A stretch of 21,335 nt of DNA. Source: a virus. Positions within the stretch are counted from its first letter, which is position 1. Each line of letters starts with the position of its first letter. This document shows, piece after piece, positions 1 through 8,788 of the stretch. Below the pieces are notes generated by a model, which had not been told where the DNA came from, did no database searches, and saw nothing but the letters and a program-made list of their open reading frames with translations. Position numbers and translations under genes: made by a program. Where the stretch lies: the IMG/VR virus record IMGVR_UViG_3300008448_008532, positions 1 through 21,335 of that record. The stretch is one strand, 5' to 3'.

Positions 1-3000
1 GCAGAAGCAAGTGGCATATCAACCGTATCGCCCTCTCTAACGCTTCTTAGTCTTTCTAATTCTGGAGTAGAAGCGTTTTCGCCATATCCGTTTGCCAACC
101 CACGATATAGTGGCGGTTGAGGGCGACTATTTGCAATAGCATTGACCATTCCCTTTATGGCTTTTTCGCCCGGAGCACCCCAGCCTCTTTGGAGCATAAA
201 GTGGCTTCCCTTGCCCTTATCAAACTCAGTTTCTGGAACTGGTAGTCCAATTAAACGACAAGCCTGTTGACGCATGTAGTCAATGAATTGATTTCCGTCA
301 GGACCTCTCTCCCACGCCCACCAAGTGTTTCGTGTCATTCCGCCAGCATTTTTTGGAGAATTAGGTATCTCGTCTGTGGGGTCAAACGAGGTTATGTCAG
401 CAACTGCGTCTCTTTCTGGCCGAATAAGTCTTTCAGGAGCATAGTTAACCCATTCGCCAAGTCTAAATCCACTTTCAGCAATTTGGTCTAGCGGACTTTC
501 AACATCGCTATCAAATACAACTTGATAATTGGCTGCCCTGTTTTCAAAGTTAAAAGCATCACTTATTCCTCCTAATGGGCTCATATCTCTTTGACTAGAG
601 ACATCTATGCCTTTAGTGTTTCCACCAAGAACAACAAATTCTCTTTCATCTAAGCAACCAAAACCAGTGCCAGGGAAACAGAATATATCTTTTACATCAA
701 ACTCTTTGCGGAACAACCTACTTTGTTCGTAGCGGTTGGCAAAAATTGTTCCAATTCTTCTGCTTGTAGTCCAAGCCGATAACGGTCTAAGGCCCAAAGT
801 TGCGGTAAATTTTCCACCGTTAGGAAAAGTAGACTCTACAATTTCGTGGTTACTAAATTTCTTTACTCCACGGAACAAAGTAAGTTTTTTTATTCCCTTA
901 CGCTTGAAATATTCTTGAGTAAGGTCGTATTGAGCCCTTAGAAACTTTCTAATTAAGTTTTCGCTAGTTTCTAAAATTTTATCTACTTTTACTTGTTTCT
1001 CTGGGCTAATTTCCCAATCAGCCGCCTTTTCAATTCCAAATTCTTTTTTGGCTAATTCTTGAATTGCTAAAGATAAAGGCTCGTCGCCGTTTGAAGTAAA
1101 AGCCCAAGAACTAATAAGTGCTCTTACAACTCCATATTGACTGCTCTCTTCATCATTAGGAAAGTTGACGACTATGCCCAAGTCTTTGAAAAGATTTGCT
1201 GTTTCTGCCCACTCCGATGCTTCAACAGAAGACATTTTATTTTCAAGGTTTTGTGCCACACCCTTTTTCAAAGCCCTTGCTAGTTCTACGGTCCCCTCGC
1301 CCATAGGACCAGTTCCTATTTGACCAGTGCGAATTGCCTCTCTGTCGTGGAATTCCAATGAATTTTTTAGAGTAAGTGGCATCTCCCTTTTGTGGAAAGT
1401 GGAGTCTTCGGCAATTGATACCCAAATTGCTTCTGTTGGGTGGTGTCGCGCAATTTCATTTCTTTCTGCGTCGTTTAGTAGTCTAGAGTCACGGCGCGAA
1501 GGAGCGTAATTTACTTCTAATCCCAAGTCTGGAAGTAAGTTTGGAAGAGATTCGTAAGTAATGGCTTGTGGCTCTGGAGATGGGTATTTGACTGGACTAC
1601 CTTCTCCACGAGTGTTTAGAACACTGTAGGTTCCTATATCAACGCTATCTACAACTCCACCTAGAACTACCATTTCTTTTTCTTCATAACAACCATTACC
1701 AAAGCCTGGCATAGAAAATATGTTTTTTACATCAAATTCTTTACGGAATACTCTTCCGTCTTCTCCCCTAGCAAACCCAATTGCTACCCCCTCTGAAGTC
1801 GACCAAGATGATAAAGGTCTTAGTCTTACTGCTCCTGAAATGCCATTTTCTGTTGAGGAAGTGGTCTTTGGCATATCGTGAGCCTTGAAGTTTTTGACTC
1901 CACGATAGAGAGTTATTTTAGATATACCCTTTTTCTTGAAATATTCTTGAGTGAGGTCATACTGGGCTTGTAAAAATCTTCCAATCAAGTTTCTGTTTTT
2001 GTCAGCAACATCTTTAACCTGTATCTCCATACCGATTCCGTTATTCCATTCGGCTGAACCTCTAATGCCAAACTGTCTTCTAGCCACTTCTTGAATAGCA
2101 AGAGACGAAACATGCGAACCGTTGGATGTGGATGCCCATCGACTAACTAGGCTTGAAACGGCGGTATACCTAACAGCATCTAAAAATTCTCTATTATCAC
2201 TGTCTGGAAGAATAAGATTTTTGAAAAGAGTAAATCCGCCTAATCGACCATTTTCATTATAGGCATCAAGAATTAGTCGTGCTTCTTCAAGAGTTACCTC
2301 TTTAGTAGAATTAATTTTGTCAACGAGTTCCTTCTGTTCTCTATAAAAATCATTATTTGTCGTAGCCCATCTCAAGACATTAGCAAATTCTGCTCTAAGG
2401 TTTACACCAACTTCTTTTCTTGCATCTAGACTATAAAAAATTACTTCTTGAAGTTTTTTAGGCTCAGACCAGTCCATGTGTTTAGATAGTCCAGAGAACA
2501 CCCCCAAATCATCTAATACTCTTACAAACTCTTTGTCGTCAACATCCTTGAGTTTTTCTGCTAGAGATTTAGCAACATTTGCTTTTAGCCTTTTAGCCAA
2601 GTGTTTTTCTGGGTCATTGTTTTGATTTATAGCAATAGCCTCGTCAATTATGCCGTTTAGACTTACTCCCAGTACATCTTTAGAAAGTCTTAGCCAAATT
2701 GCTAGTTGTGGGTCAGTTACTCTTTCTGAGTCTGGTCTTGTGGTGGGGAGAGGCGCGTAATTAACTTCGAATGGGCCTCCTTCGCCCAAGCCATCTGCTC
2801 CTCCTCCGTCATCTGGGAGAAGTTCTCCGGGACTTTCACTAGATTCAGGTCGTGGCCCTTTGACGAGTCCTTGGAGTCTGACATCTATTTGCTCCTTTGT
2901 TTGAGGTTCGATATCCACATCAATGTATGTTGTGTCATCTAACTTAGTTTTTCTAATTATAGTCATTTTTGTATTGCGACGCATAATTACTTCATCGTCG

Positions 3001-5798
3001 CCAACATGTATAGCATTCATACCCTGCGGAGCAAGAATTCTAAAAACAACTCTTTCTTTGCCTTGACTTTTTTCGGCTCTAAAATCTAAATAACTTGTTG
3101 CGGTGTCTACATCTAGTCCAGAAGACTGGAAACCTCTGTCAAAGTAAGAGTCCTGAATTTCTATTTGACTTACCAACTCAGGGTCTAGCCAAGCCCCCCT
3201 ATACAGCACGGTGTTTTGTTTTAATTTAGATTTATTTACAAGCCTATCCACGCTTTTTACTTTAGAACTAGCAACCTGACCTTCTCGGAGACCAGCGTTC
3301 ATCTTTAGAGTTGCTTCATCGTCGCCGACATACCTATCTCTAATGTCTAATAAACCTTGATTAACAGCAAGTCCGTTGTTTTTCCCGCCCGGGTCCATAC
3401 CGTCAGCCATTTCAAAAACTGAACGAATGTAATTTTGGAATACAGAATTTCTATTTTTTTCAGCGTCGTCTCTGCGTTTTAGGTGTTCATAAATTTCTGG
3501 ACTTACTTTTGCTACTTCTGGATTTGGAGAACCGTCGTCTTTAAAAAATCCTATTCCAGTATCACGCTCAAAGTTTTGCCAAACTGCATAATTATCTCTA
3601 AACCACTTATTTTCTTCATCTGTAATCCTGTCGGATTCTTCCCTAACTCTTTTATCTTCTTCTTTATCTAGAACTGGAGTATTTCGTATTGTTTCTCTTC
3701 TACGCTTTTCAACTTCAATGTAATAACTCTTGCCCTCTGAGGCACCAAAAATAGCAATTTCGCCTCGTTTTTCTCCAGCGTCAAATGCATCATCAAAATC
3801 TTTTATCCACTCACTGACATCTAGAAAGACCATTTCTTTCTTGTCAATTACATTTCCATTTTCGTCTTTCACCTCAACCATGTCTGTCCAAGTTCCAAGA
3901 TAAAAACCTTTTTCCATAAGTTTTTCTTGGTTTTTTAAAGCATAAGCACGAAGAATTTTTGGCCCCTCGATTGGGTCCATAAAGTCTTCTGGAGTAACTA
4001 ACTGCTCACGCTTTTTTACGCTTCCATCTGGTTGCACAACATCAGCCTCGTGAGCAACTAAATATCCTTGGTCTGGATTACTTCCATCAACAAAATCAAC
4101 CGAGTTTCCGCCCCACTGCAATGTGTTGGCAATTATTTCTTCGTAGAAATCTTGTCCTTGTTCTAGGTCTTTTGGAATTTCAGTATCACGCTCAATGTCT
4201 TCGGTATCTTGGTAGTAGCCAAGTATCTCTCTTTTACCGTCGCTTCTTACTCTTTCAAGTCTCCATAAATTGCTTACATCGCCATCCCAGTCTTTAGCAC
4301 CGTCAAAAGTTTCAATTGGCTTCCCACTTTCAAGAACTTGCTTTCTAACATTTTTGGCTTGCTCTTGCTTTTTAGGAGCCATAGATACAGCAATAAATCG
4401 GCCACTAGGGTCTGTATAAGAATCGTTTCCCATAGCGACATCTCTGCCCCCAGCGTAGTATCCGTAAGGATTATAATCCGCTGGTATGTAGCCTCTTTCT
4501 TGCTTTTTCCAGCCTTTTATAAATCCTTGCTCTTGTGGTTCATCTAATTCGGCTTTCTTTTTGCTAGGAGAAAGTTTCTTATCATAGCGAGCAATCAACG
4601 CCTGAGCGTCACCCCACCCCTGAGCCACGGCAAATGGCTTATCAACTACCGTTCCGTCAGCGGAACCTTGGGCAATGTGATAAACGGGTAGGTCTGGATT
4701 TATGCTTTTATCAGAATTAGCACCACGAGTACGAGTGATGCTACTCTCTTTTGGTGCTGAGGCAAGGTTAGGATAGCGAGTTGCTATCCAACCATCAGCG
4801 GAACGGAAAACATCAACGCCGTTTTCGCTAGAAACTTTTTCCCAACCAGTTGGAGCATCTTTTAGTTGTAAAGTGCTTGGGTCCACAATTAAATTTTTAG
4901 CAACGCTCTTTGAGCGTGGCTCTGGCAACCCTAAACTGTCTGGAAGAATTGCTTTTATCGCTTCTACTTGTGAAGCGGGAACGCTAATAACTTTTCCAAA
5001 GTAAGGGCTACCTGGAACGCCCTCTAGGTCAAACGAATCTGTTTTTGCGTCGTATCCAGCAAATCTGAACAAAGAAGATACTGCGTCAAATAATTTTCCG
5101 AGCCATACTCTGGCTCCACCGCCCATCCAAGCAAAGCGACCTCTTCTGTCGCGGCGCTGAGCCCTAGCCCTGGCGCTTCGTGCTAAAAAAGAGTTCCCCC
5201 CAGCGTAAGGGTTTCCAGCGGCGGTCAAGCCGAGGATGATATCCCTTGGTACTTGGGTAGCGTTAGTTGCTTCCAACTTTGCTATTAGATACTCACGCTC
5301 TACGCTCTCTTCTGGTGTAACAAAAGCAGTAGCGACTAATGGGCGGAACTCTTCGGCAATTCTAGGGTCTGCCGACATCCACTCAGCACGGGCTTGAGCC
5401 AACTCTTCCTCAGAAAAGTCGTTTGGTCTGGTTGATAGGGGGTGTCCTACTGGAAGTAGGTCTCTGTGTTCTCCAGCAATCTTTGGCTGTGCGCCAGTAG
5501 TTGCCATATTCACAAAGTCTGATAATTCTCTCATTGCGGTAAACGCTCTTTGAGAGGGGTTGTTGAAATTGGTGACTGTTCTGTTGAGACTTCGCTCTAG
5601 AACTTCAAGCATTTCAAATCTTCCAACTCTACGGCTAGGAAGAGTTTTGCTGTTTGCTGACGCTACTAAAGCAGTACCTTCGATGACAACATTTGTTTTA
5701 TCTTTCTTCACATAAACAGATGGAAGAGCAGGTCTGTCGGCACCTTCAATGATTTTATTTATTTCATCAACAGGGTCAAAGTTTTCGTATTCACTCAT
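1..5798 (-). CDS. Giant multi-domain ADP-ribosyltransferase protein, incomplete at the left edge
   Basis: The frame opens with ATG at 5798 (MSEYENFDPVDEINK) and stays open for 1,932 codons to the window edge. ART domains transfer ADP-ribose from NAD to a target; the fold is recognised by R, S-T-S and E-x-E motifs. ART1 has LYRG (R867), QSSG (S892-S893) and DDE (934-936). ART2 has LYRG (R1299), WSTS (1332-1335) and E1373-K-E1375. ART3 has LFRG (R1643), WTTS (1676-1679) and E1718-R-E1720. A fourth begins with LYRG (R1899) and is cut off. VNYAP linkers at 1012, 1429 and 1784 separate the modules. The first 800 residues are not recognised; they include an arginine-rich stretch (about 207-221) followed by WMGGG. 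The start overlaps the stop of the Dps-like gene (TAATG). The place after portal and the phage precedent of packaged ARTs (T4 Alt; MuF-ART fusions) suggest a virion effector, which is inference. Confidence 0.85.
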   Translation of the reverse strand, partial: MSEYENFDPVDEINKIIEGADRPALPSVYVKKDKTNVVIEGTALVASANSKTLPSRRVGRFEMLEVLERSLNRTVTNFNNPSQRAFTAMRELSDFVNMATTGAQPKIAGEHRDLLPVGHPLSTRPNDFSEEELAQARAEWMSADPRIAEEFRPLVATAFVTPEESVEREYLIAKLEATNATQVPRDIILGLTAAGNPYAGGNSFLARSARARAQRRDRRGRFAWMGGGARVWLGKLFDAVSSLFRFAGYDAKTDSFDLEGVPGSPYFGKVISVPASQVEAIKAILPDSLGLPEPRSKSVAKNLIVDPSTLQLKDAPTGWEKVSSENGVDVFRSADGWIATRYPNLASAPKESSITRTRGANSDKSINPDLPVYHIAQGSADGTVVDKPFAVAQGWGDAQALIARYDKKLSPSKKKAELDEPQEQGFIKGWKKQERGYIPADYNPYGYYAGGRDVAMGNDSYTDPSGRFIAVSMAPKKQEQAKNVRKQVLESGKPIETFDGAKDWDGDVSNLWRLERVRSDGKREILGYYQDTEDIERDTEIPKDLEQGQDFYEEIIANTLQWGGNSVDFVDGSNPDQGYLVAHEADVVQPDGSVKKREQLVTPEDFMDPIEGPKILRAYALKNQEKLMEKGFYLGTWTDMVEVKDENGNVIDKKEMVFLDVSEWIKDFDDAFDAGEKRGEIAIFGASEGKSYYIEVEKRRRETIRNTPVLDKEEDKRVREESDRITDEENKWFRDNYAVWQNFERDTGIGFFKDDGSPNPEVAKVSPEIYEHLKRRDDAEKNRNSVFQNYIRSVFEMADGMDPGGKNNGLAVNQGLLDIRDRYVGDDEATLKMNAGLREGQVASSKVKSVDRLVNKSKLKQNTVLYRGAWLDPELVSQIEIQDSYFDRGFQSSGLDVDTATSYLDFRAEKSQGKERVVFRILAPQGMNAIHVGDDEVIMRRNTKMTIIRKTKLDDTTYIDVDIEPQTKEQIDVRLQGLVKGPRPESSESPGELLPDDGGGADGLGEGGPFEVNYAPLPTTRPDSERVTDPQLAIWLRLSKDVLGVSLNGIIDEAIAINQNNDPEKHLAKRLKANVAKSLAEKLKDVDDKEFVRVLDDLGVFSGLSKHMDWSEPKKLQEVIFYSLDARKEVGVNLRAEFANVLRWATTNNDFYREQKELVDKINSTKEVTLEEARLILDAYNENGRLGGFTLFKNLILPDSDNREFLDAVRYTAVSSLVSRWASTSNGSHVSSLAIQEVARRQFGIRGSAEWNNGIGMEIQVKDVADKNRNLIGRFLQAQYDLTQEYFKKKGISKITLYRGVKNFKAHDMPKTTSSTENGISGAVRLRPLSSWSTSEGVAIGFARGEDGRVFRKEFDVKNIFSMPGFGNGCYEEKEMVVLGGVVDSVDIGTYSVLNTRGEGSPVKYPSPEPQAITYESLPNLLPDLGLEVNYAPSRRDSRLLNDAERNEIARHHPTEAIWVSIAEDSTFHKREMPLTLKNSLEFHDREAIRTGQIGTGPMGEGTVELARALKKGVAQNLENKMSSVEASEWAETANLFKDLGIVVNFPNDEESSQYGVVRALISSWAFTSNGDEPLSLAIQELAKKEFGIEKAADWEISPEKQVKVDKILETSENLIRKFLRAQYDLTQEYFKRKGIKKLTLFRGVKKFSNHEIVESTFPNGGKFTATLGLRPLSAWTTSRRIGTIFANRYEQSRLFRKEFDVKDIFCFPGTGFGCLDEREFVVLGGNTKGIDVSSQRDMSPLGGISDAFNFENRAANYQVVFDSDVESPLDQIAESGFRLGEWVNYAPERLIRPERDAVADITSFDPTDEIPNSPKNAGGMTRNTWWAWERGPDGNQFIDYMRQQACRLIGLPVPETEFDKGKGSHFMLQRGWGAPGEKAIKGMVNAIANSRPQPPLYRGLANGYGENASTPELERLRSVREGDTVDMPLAS
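450..1514 (-). repeat. ART module B of the giant protein (residues 1429-1783)
   Basis: This is the second copy of the module, holding ART3. It has SSWAFTSNGD, LAIQELAKKEFGI, AQYDLTQEYFKRKGI, LFRG, RPLSAWTTS, FRKEFDVKDIF and DEREFVVLGG, matching module A nearly position for position in its second half. The next module starts at the VNYAP linker near 450 and holds a more distant ART whose end lies outside the window. Confidence 0.75.
1515..2765 (-). repeat. ART module A of the giant protein (residues 1012-1428)
   Basis: This module runs from one VNYAP linker to the next and holds ART2. Near its middle it has SRWASTSNGS, then LAIQEVARRQFGI, then AQYDLTQEYFKKKGI just before LYRG. The same order and many of the same residues occur in module B, so the two arose by an in-frame duplication. 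The first third of the module is much less alike between copies. Confidence 0.75.
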
Positions 5799-6271
5799 TA
5801 CTTGAACTCGATTCTGGTTATGACGGTTGAGTCAGCACCAATAGTGGTGCCTATTTGCCAAACCCACTTAGCGTGTTGGTCAATACGCTCTGCTAGGAAG
5901 TTGGCAATTCCTTGTTCATTACAAGCGTTGGCAATATCAAACGCTTTTGTTAAACACTCTTTAAGGTGGCAATTTATTTCGTATAGATTGCTACTCATTT
6001 CAATCGGGTCGCCTGAAACTGGATTTACGCTAACGCAAGTTAGAGAAGCAAAGTCTTCTAAAGTAAATGGAGCGTCAAACCCAAGTTTGCGAATATTCTC
6101 GGCTAACGGGTCAATTGCTGAATCAGCGTCTTCATAAAGTGTTGCGAAGAAGTCGTGAAACTGAGTGAACTCAGGACCTTTCACATTCCAGTGATAGCCG
6201 TGAGCAATGAACTTGTATGTAACCGTATCGGCTAAACATACTGCTAGATGTTCTGCTAATTTCTGATGCAT
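5798..6271 (-). CDS. dps: Dps/ferritin-like protein
   Basis: The 157-residue protein has the Dps signature: HGYHWNVKG, then FH twelve residues later, then D-x3-E. Dps proteins form 12-subunit shells that oxidise and store iron and protect DNA. Set against E. coli Dps, H27, H39, D54 and E58 match ferroxidase residues H51, H63, D78 and E82, but the place of D67 is Ala (A43), so one iron ligand is changed. The lysine-rich N-terminal tail used by some Dps proteins to bind DNA is absent. The gene starts 9 bases after the portal stop and its TAA overlaps the ATG of the giant ART gene, so the three are likely co-expressed. Position between portal and ART gene is unusual and hints at a virion or packaging link (inference). 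Confidence 0.88.
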   Translation of the reverse strand: MHQKLAEHLAVCLADTVTYKFIAHGYHWNVKGPEFTQFHDFFATLYEDADSAIDPLAENIRKLGFDAPFTLEDFASLTCVSVNPVSGDPIEMSSNLYEINCHLKECLTKAFDIANACNEQGIANFLAERIDQHAKWVWQIGTTIGADSTVITRIEFK

Positions 6272-6280
6272 TTTTCTTTC

Positions 6281-8107
6281 TTACTGAGTAGGTTCGGCTA
6301 GGCCTGGCGGAGTAGCGTCTGACGGAGCGATAGGCTGTGGCGGTGCGACTTCTTCTGTCGGTGGAACTGGAGCACTTTCTTCGGTTACTCCTGGCTCTGC
6401 TAATCCAGGTGGTGCTTCTTCTGGAGCGGGTGGTGCTTCTCCACCTTCAGGTGGCGGACCGCCCTGAAGCATTTGGTCTAGACCCGGAACTGCTGGAGTT
6501 GGCTGTGCTGCCTGTGCTGAAGCACGGATTTTCTCCATAACATCTGGAGCAACAACACCAAGCATTGCTTCAGTAAGTTCTGGAGTAATCATTCCCTTTT
6601 CAACAAGCAAACGCAACGCAACTTCGGTTGGGCTTGGTGCCTCTGCTTCGGAGAAACCGTGTGCTCTACGCCAAGTCTCAAACGAAACTGCCATCTTCTC
6701 AAAACCGCTGTCCGCATCTGCGGCACGGTCATTGCGAGTAGCAACCTGTGATGGGTCATACCAAACAACAATGCGTTCTACTTCTGGCTCGGTAAATCCG
6801 TTAGCAAGTAGGTATGGGCGTAGATAGACAACTGTAAGAGCGTCGGCGATAAGCAACATCAGTGGCTCAATGTGAGCCTTGTACAAAGCCTCGTCAATTT
6901 GAAGTGCGTTTGAATACTTCACATTTGCTAGACCAGTAACGATGTCTTTTGGAACATCTAGACCCTGAAGAATTCTTTCAAGAACACGGTCAGCACGCTG
7001 AGCAAGAGCAGGGTCAAATGAACGCTCAAACTTGAACTGCTTGATTTTATCTCCAAGTTCAGCAGGTCCACGAATAATCAACGGAACAACGGCAGACGCT
7101 GAATCTTCATCCTTGATAGGAGTTGTCATAGCATCCATAAGTTGGTCTTCAAATTCGTCTTCCAACTCCTCTGGAGTAGGGCCGTCGTAGATACCATCGG
7201 CATCTGTGTATGGGAAATCTGGGTCTGGGTTAGCAGCAACCGAAAGACCGTCAGGCAGATAGAGCGCACCAGCGTTCAGACGGGAACGCGCCGTTGCACG
7301 GAATGTGCGGTTCAAAAGTAGAAGTTCAGCACACAAGTCTAAAATTCCACGCATTGATGAATCGGCTTCTTCGGAAAAGCGTGGGTGTGCTTTCCAAATA
7401 CGACCAATGAACGCACCTTTCGGCAAAACATAAACGCCCTTTTGAGTTCCACCACCAGCGGTCTTTAGTTCTCGTCTAGGACTGATAACAACATTTGCTC
7501 TGCTATCAACTGTGATTTCATCAACGGAACGAATATCCCAAGACTCTGGAGTTCCATCTGAAGGGCGTTGAGGAATTTGACTTAGGTAGCACTCACCAGT
7601 TACTTGGAGATTTAGTGCTGCGTCTTTTAGCAGACCAGCCTGACCGCCATACGCTGAATCAAGTCTTGCTAGAGCACGCTCAGCGGCAGCGACAATACGC
7701 TGGTCAAAGGCTTCAACATTTCTAATTGGACTTGGGCTTTCAGCGGGATTAGAAACTACTGCTGGATAAAGACGAATACGAGAAACAACGCTAGCAACAA
7801 GATTGAAAGCGTATTTGATTTCACCAATTGCGTCGTAGTATTCCCACGCTTCTGATTGCCAAGCAGACGACGCTGCTGCCCTACGATTTTTGAATTGCTC
7901 GGCTTCGGACTTGTCGCCAATTTTTAGTTGAGCAGCCGCAGCGGTCAATGCTCTAGGTGCGTTGTAAGGGGCAGACGGGGCAGCGTTAGGAACTGGTTTT
8001 AGAAAAACAGAGTTAGCAGGGAGAGTATTCGCTACTGGATTAGAAGCACGAATACCACGCTGTGGAGTATTTGTTGCGGGTGATTTATCACGCCTGAAAA
8101 CGCCCAA
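6281..8107 (-). CDS. Phage portal protein
   Basis: The 608-residue protein is a portal, the ring at the head vertex through which DNA is packaged and ejected and to which the tail joins. It has the actinophage portal pattern: an N-terminal part with WEYYDAIGEIKYAFNLVASVVSRIRLYP, a middle with LDLCAELLLLNRTFRATARSRLNAG, and PKDIVTGLANVKYSNALQIDEALYK before the C-terminal helices (each quoted in part). The last 80 residues are rich in Pro and acidic residues, with PPGLAEP occurring twice; such tails are disordered. The start is TTG, chosen because AAAGGAG lies eight bases before it. The gene is in the leftward head operon, downstream of the DUF1360-like gene and upstream of Dps. Large size (usual 450-550) comes mainly from the tail. 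Confidence 0.88.
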   Translation of the reverse strand: MGVFRRDKSPATNTPQRGIRASNPVANTLPANSVFLKPVPNAAPSAPYNAPRALTAAAAQLKIGDKSEAEQFKNRRAAASSAWQSEAWEYYDAIGEIKYAFNLVASVVSRIRLYPAVVSNPAESPSPIRNVEAFDQRIVAAAERALARLDSAYGGQAGLLKDAALNLQVTGECYLSQIPQRPSDGTPESWDIRSVDEITVDSRANVVISPRRELKTAGGGTQKGVYVLPKGAFIGRIWKAHPRFSEEADSSMRGILDLCAELLLLNRTFRATARSRLNAGALYLPDGLSVAANPDPDFPYTDADGIYDGPTPEELEDEFEDQLMDAMTTPIKDEDSASAVVPLIIRGPAELGDKIKQFKFERSFDPALAQRADRVLERILQGLDVPKDIVTGLANVKYSNALQIDEALYKAHIEPLMLLIADALTVVYLRPYLLANGFTEPEVERIVVWYDPSQVATRNDRAADADSGFEKMAVSFETWRRAHGFSEAEAPSPTEVALRLLVEKGMITPELTEAMLGVVAPDVMEKIRASAQAAQPTPAVPGLDQMLQGGPPPEGGEAPPAPEEAPPGLAEPGVTEESAPVPPTEEVAPPQPIAPSDATPPGLAEPTQ

Positions 8108-8122
8108 GTTGTGTTCTCCTTT
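8108..8122 (-). promoter_or_regulatory. Ribosome binding site that fixes the portal TTG start
   Basis: AAAGGAG at 8122-8116 overlaps the TAA stop of the upstream gene and lies eight bases before TTG (8107-8105). No ATG or GTG nearby is as well placed. Confidence 0.75.
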
Positions 8123-8411
8123 AGTCGTCTAGACGCTTGGAAATGAGTGCGGCAACTGCTGATAATGCAAAAGGTAGAGCAACGATAGCAGTTGCCACAG
8201 GAACTATTGTATAGCAAATTGCGAAAGCCGATGAAATCCAAATGCTCAAACACCAATAACAAGTAATCAAATAACCTAGCCAAGTATGTGGTGGAAACTT
8301 TTTCCAAATCGCTTCTCGCAAACGCTCAAAGATTTGGTCTTCAATAATTAGTCTGCTAATTCTGAAAACGGCAAGGGCAATAAGAATAAAAGTAAATGGG
8401 TCAATAAACAT
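8121..8411 (-). CDS. DUF1360-like small membrane protein
   Basis: The 96-residue protein has two to three hydrophobic segments: one near the N-terminus (FTFILIALAVF), one around TWLGYLITCYWCLSIWISS, and one near the C-terminus. The pattern LAVFRISRLI followed by LI-TCYWCLSIW (a C-x2-C pair at 51 and 54 flanked by Trp) is that of the DUF1360 family of small phage and bacterial membrane proteins of unknown role. The start is ATG at 8411, which overlaps the TAA stop of the gene before it (TAATG); a longer reading from 8456 would overlap that gene by 46 bases and is less likely. It lies directly before the portal in the head operon. Confidence 0.75.
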   Translation of the reverse strand: MFIDPFTFILIALAVFRISRLIIEDQIFERLREAIWKKFPPHTWLGYLITCYWCLSIWISSAFAICYTIVPVATAIVALPFALSAVAALISKRLDD

Positions 8412-8788
8412 TAGAACTGGTCCTTTACGGAGTGAAGTGTGCGATACGGATTCCAACTCTTGAGCCTAGACCCGCATCCACAGTTGCTGTCTTTTTGAAA
8501 CGCTATGAGTTTTCCGCTTATGGTTTTTGCTCTGGACACCTGCTCTTGTTTGTCCGCTTTGTAAAATTCTGATAAACGCTCTTGGAAAATAATTTGAGCA
8601 CCTGTTGGTGAATCTTGAGCGACCCAAATCGTTAGACCTTTTTCATCTTCAATAATTACTATACGAGTAATGTCTCGGTAAAAAACGCCCTTTGGATTTC
8701 CCTGAGCCTCAATTGAAAACACATCGTCTGAATAATCGGTTGGAGCAACGCTTAGGTGAGACGGAAAGATGTCGTGAATTATTTTCAT
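8411..8788 (-). CDS. Unknown head-operon protein with a CGCGSRL motif
   Basis: The 125-residue protein is not assigned a function. Its first 80 residues look like a beta-rich domain (GVFYRDITRIVIIEDEKGLTIWV), and its end has NCGCGSRLKSWNPYR with C103 and C105, a small Cys motif I associate with proteins next to portal genes in actinophages. The ATG at 8788 overlaps the stop of the HTH gene upstream, and its own TAA overlaps the ATG of the DUF1360-like gene, so it is translationally coupled on both sides. A role in head assembly or packaging is a guess from position. Confidence 0.75.
   Translation of the reverse strand: MKIIHDIFPSHLSVAPTDYSDDVFSIEAQGNPKGVFYRDITRIVIIEDEKGLTIWVAQDSPTGAQIIFQERLSEFYKADKQEQVSRAKTISGKLIAFQKDSNCGCGSRLKSWNPYRTLHSVKDQF

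Noticed and set aside
5802-6137. Plus-strand open frame of 111 codons opposite the Dps-like gene
   Set aside because: It is the reverse of a well-supported gene and shows no family motif.
8032-8307. Minus-strand open frame of 91 codons across the DUF1360-like and portal genes
   Set aside because: Out of frame with both supported genes and without a ribosome site.
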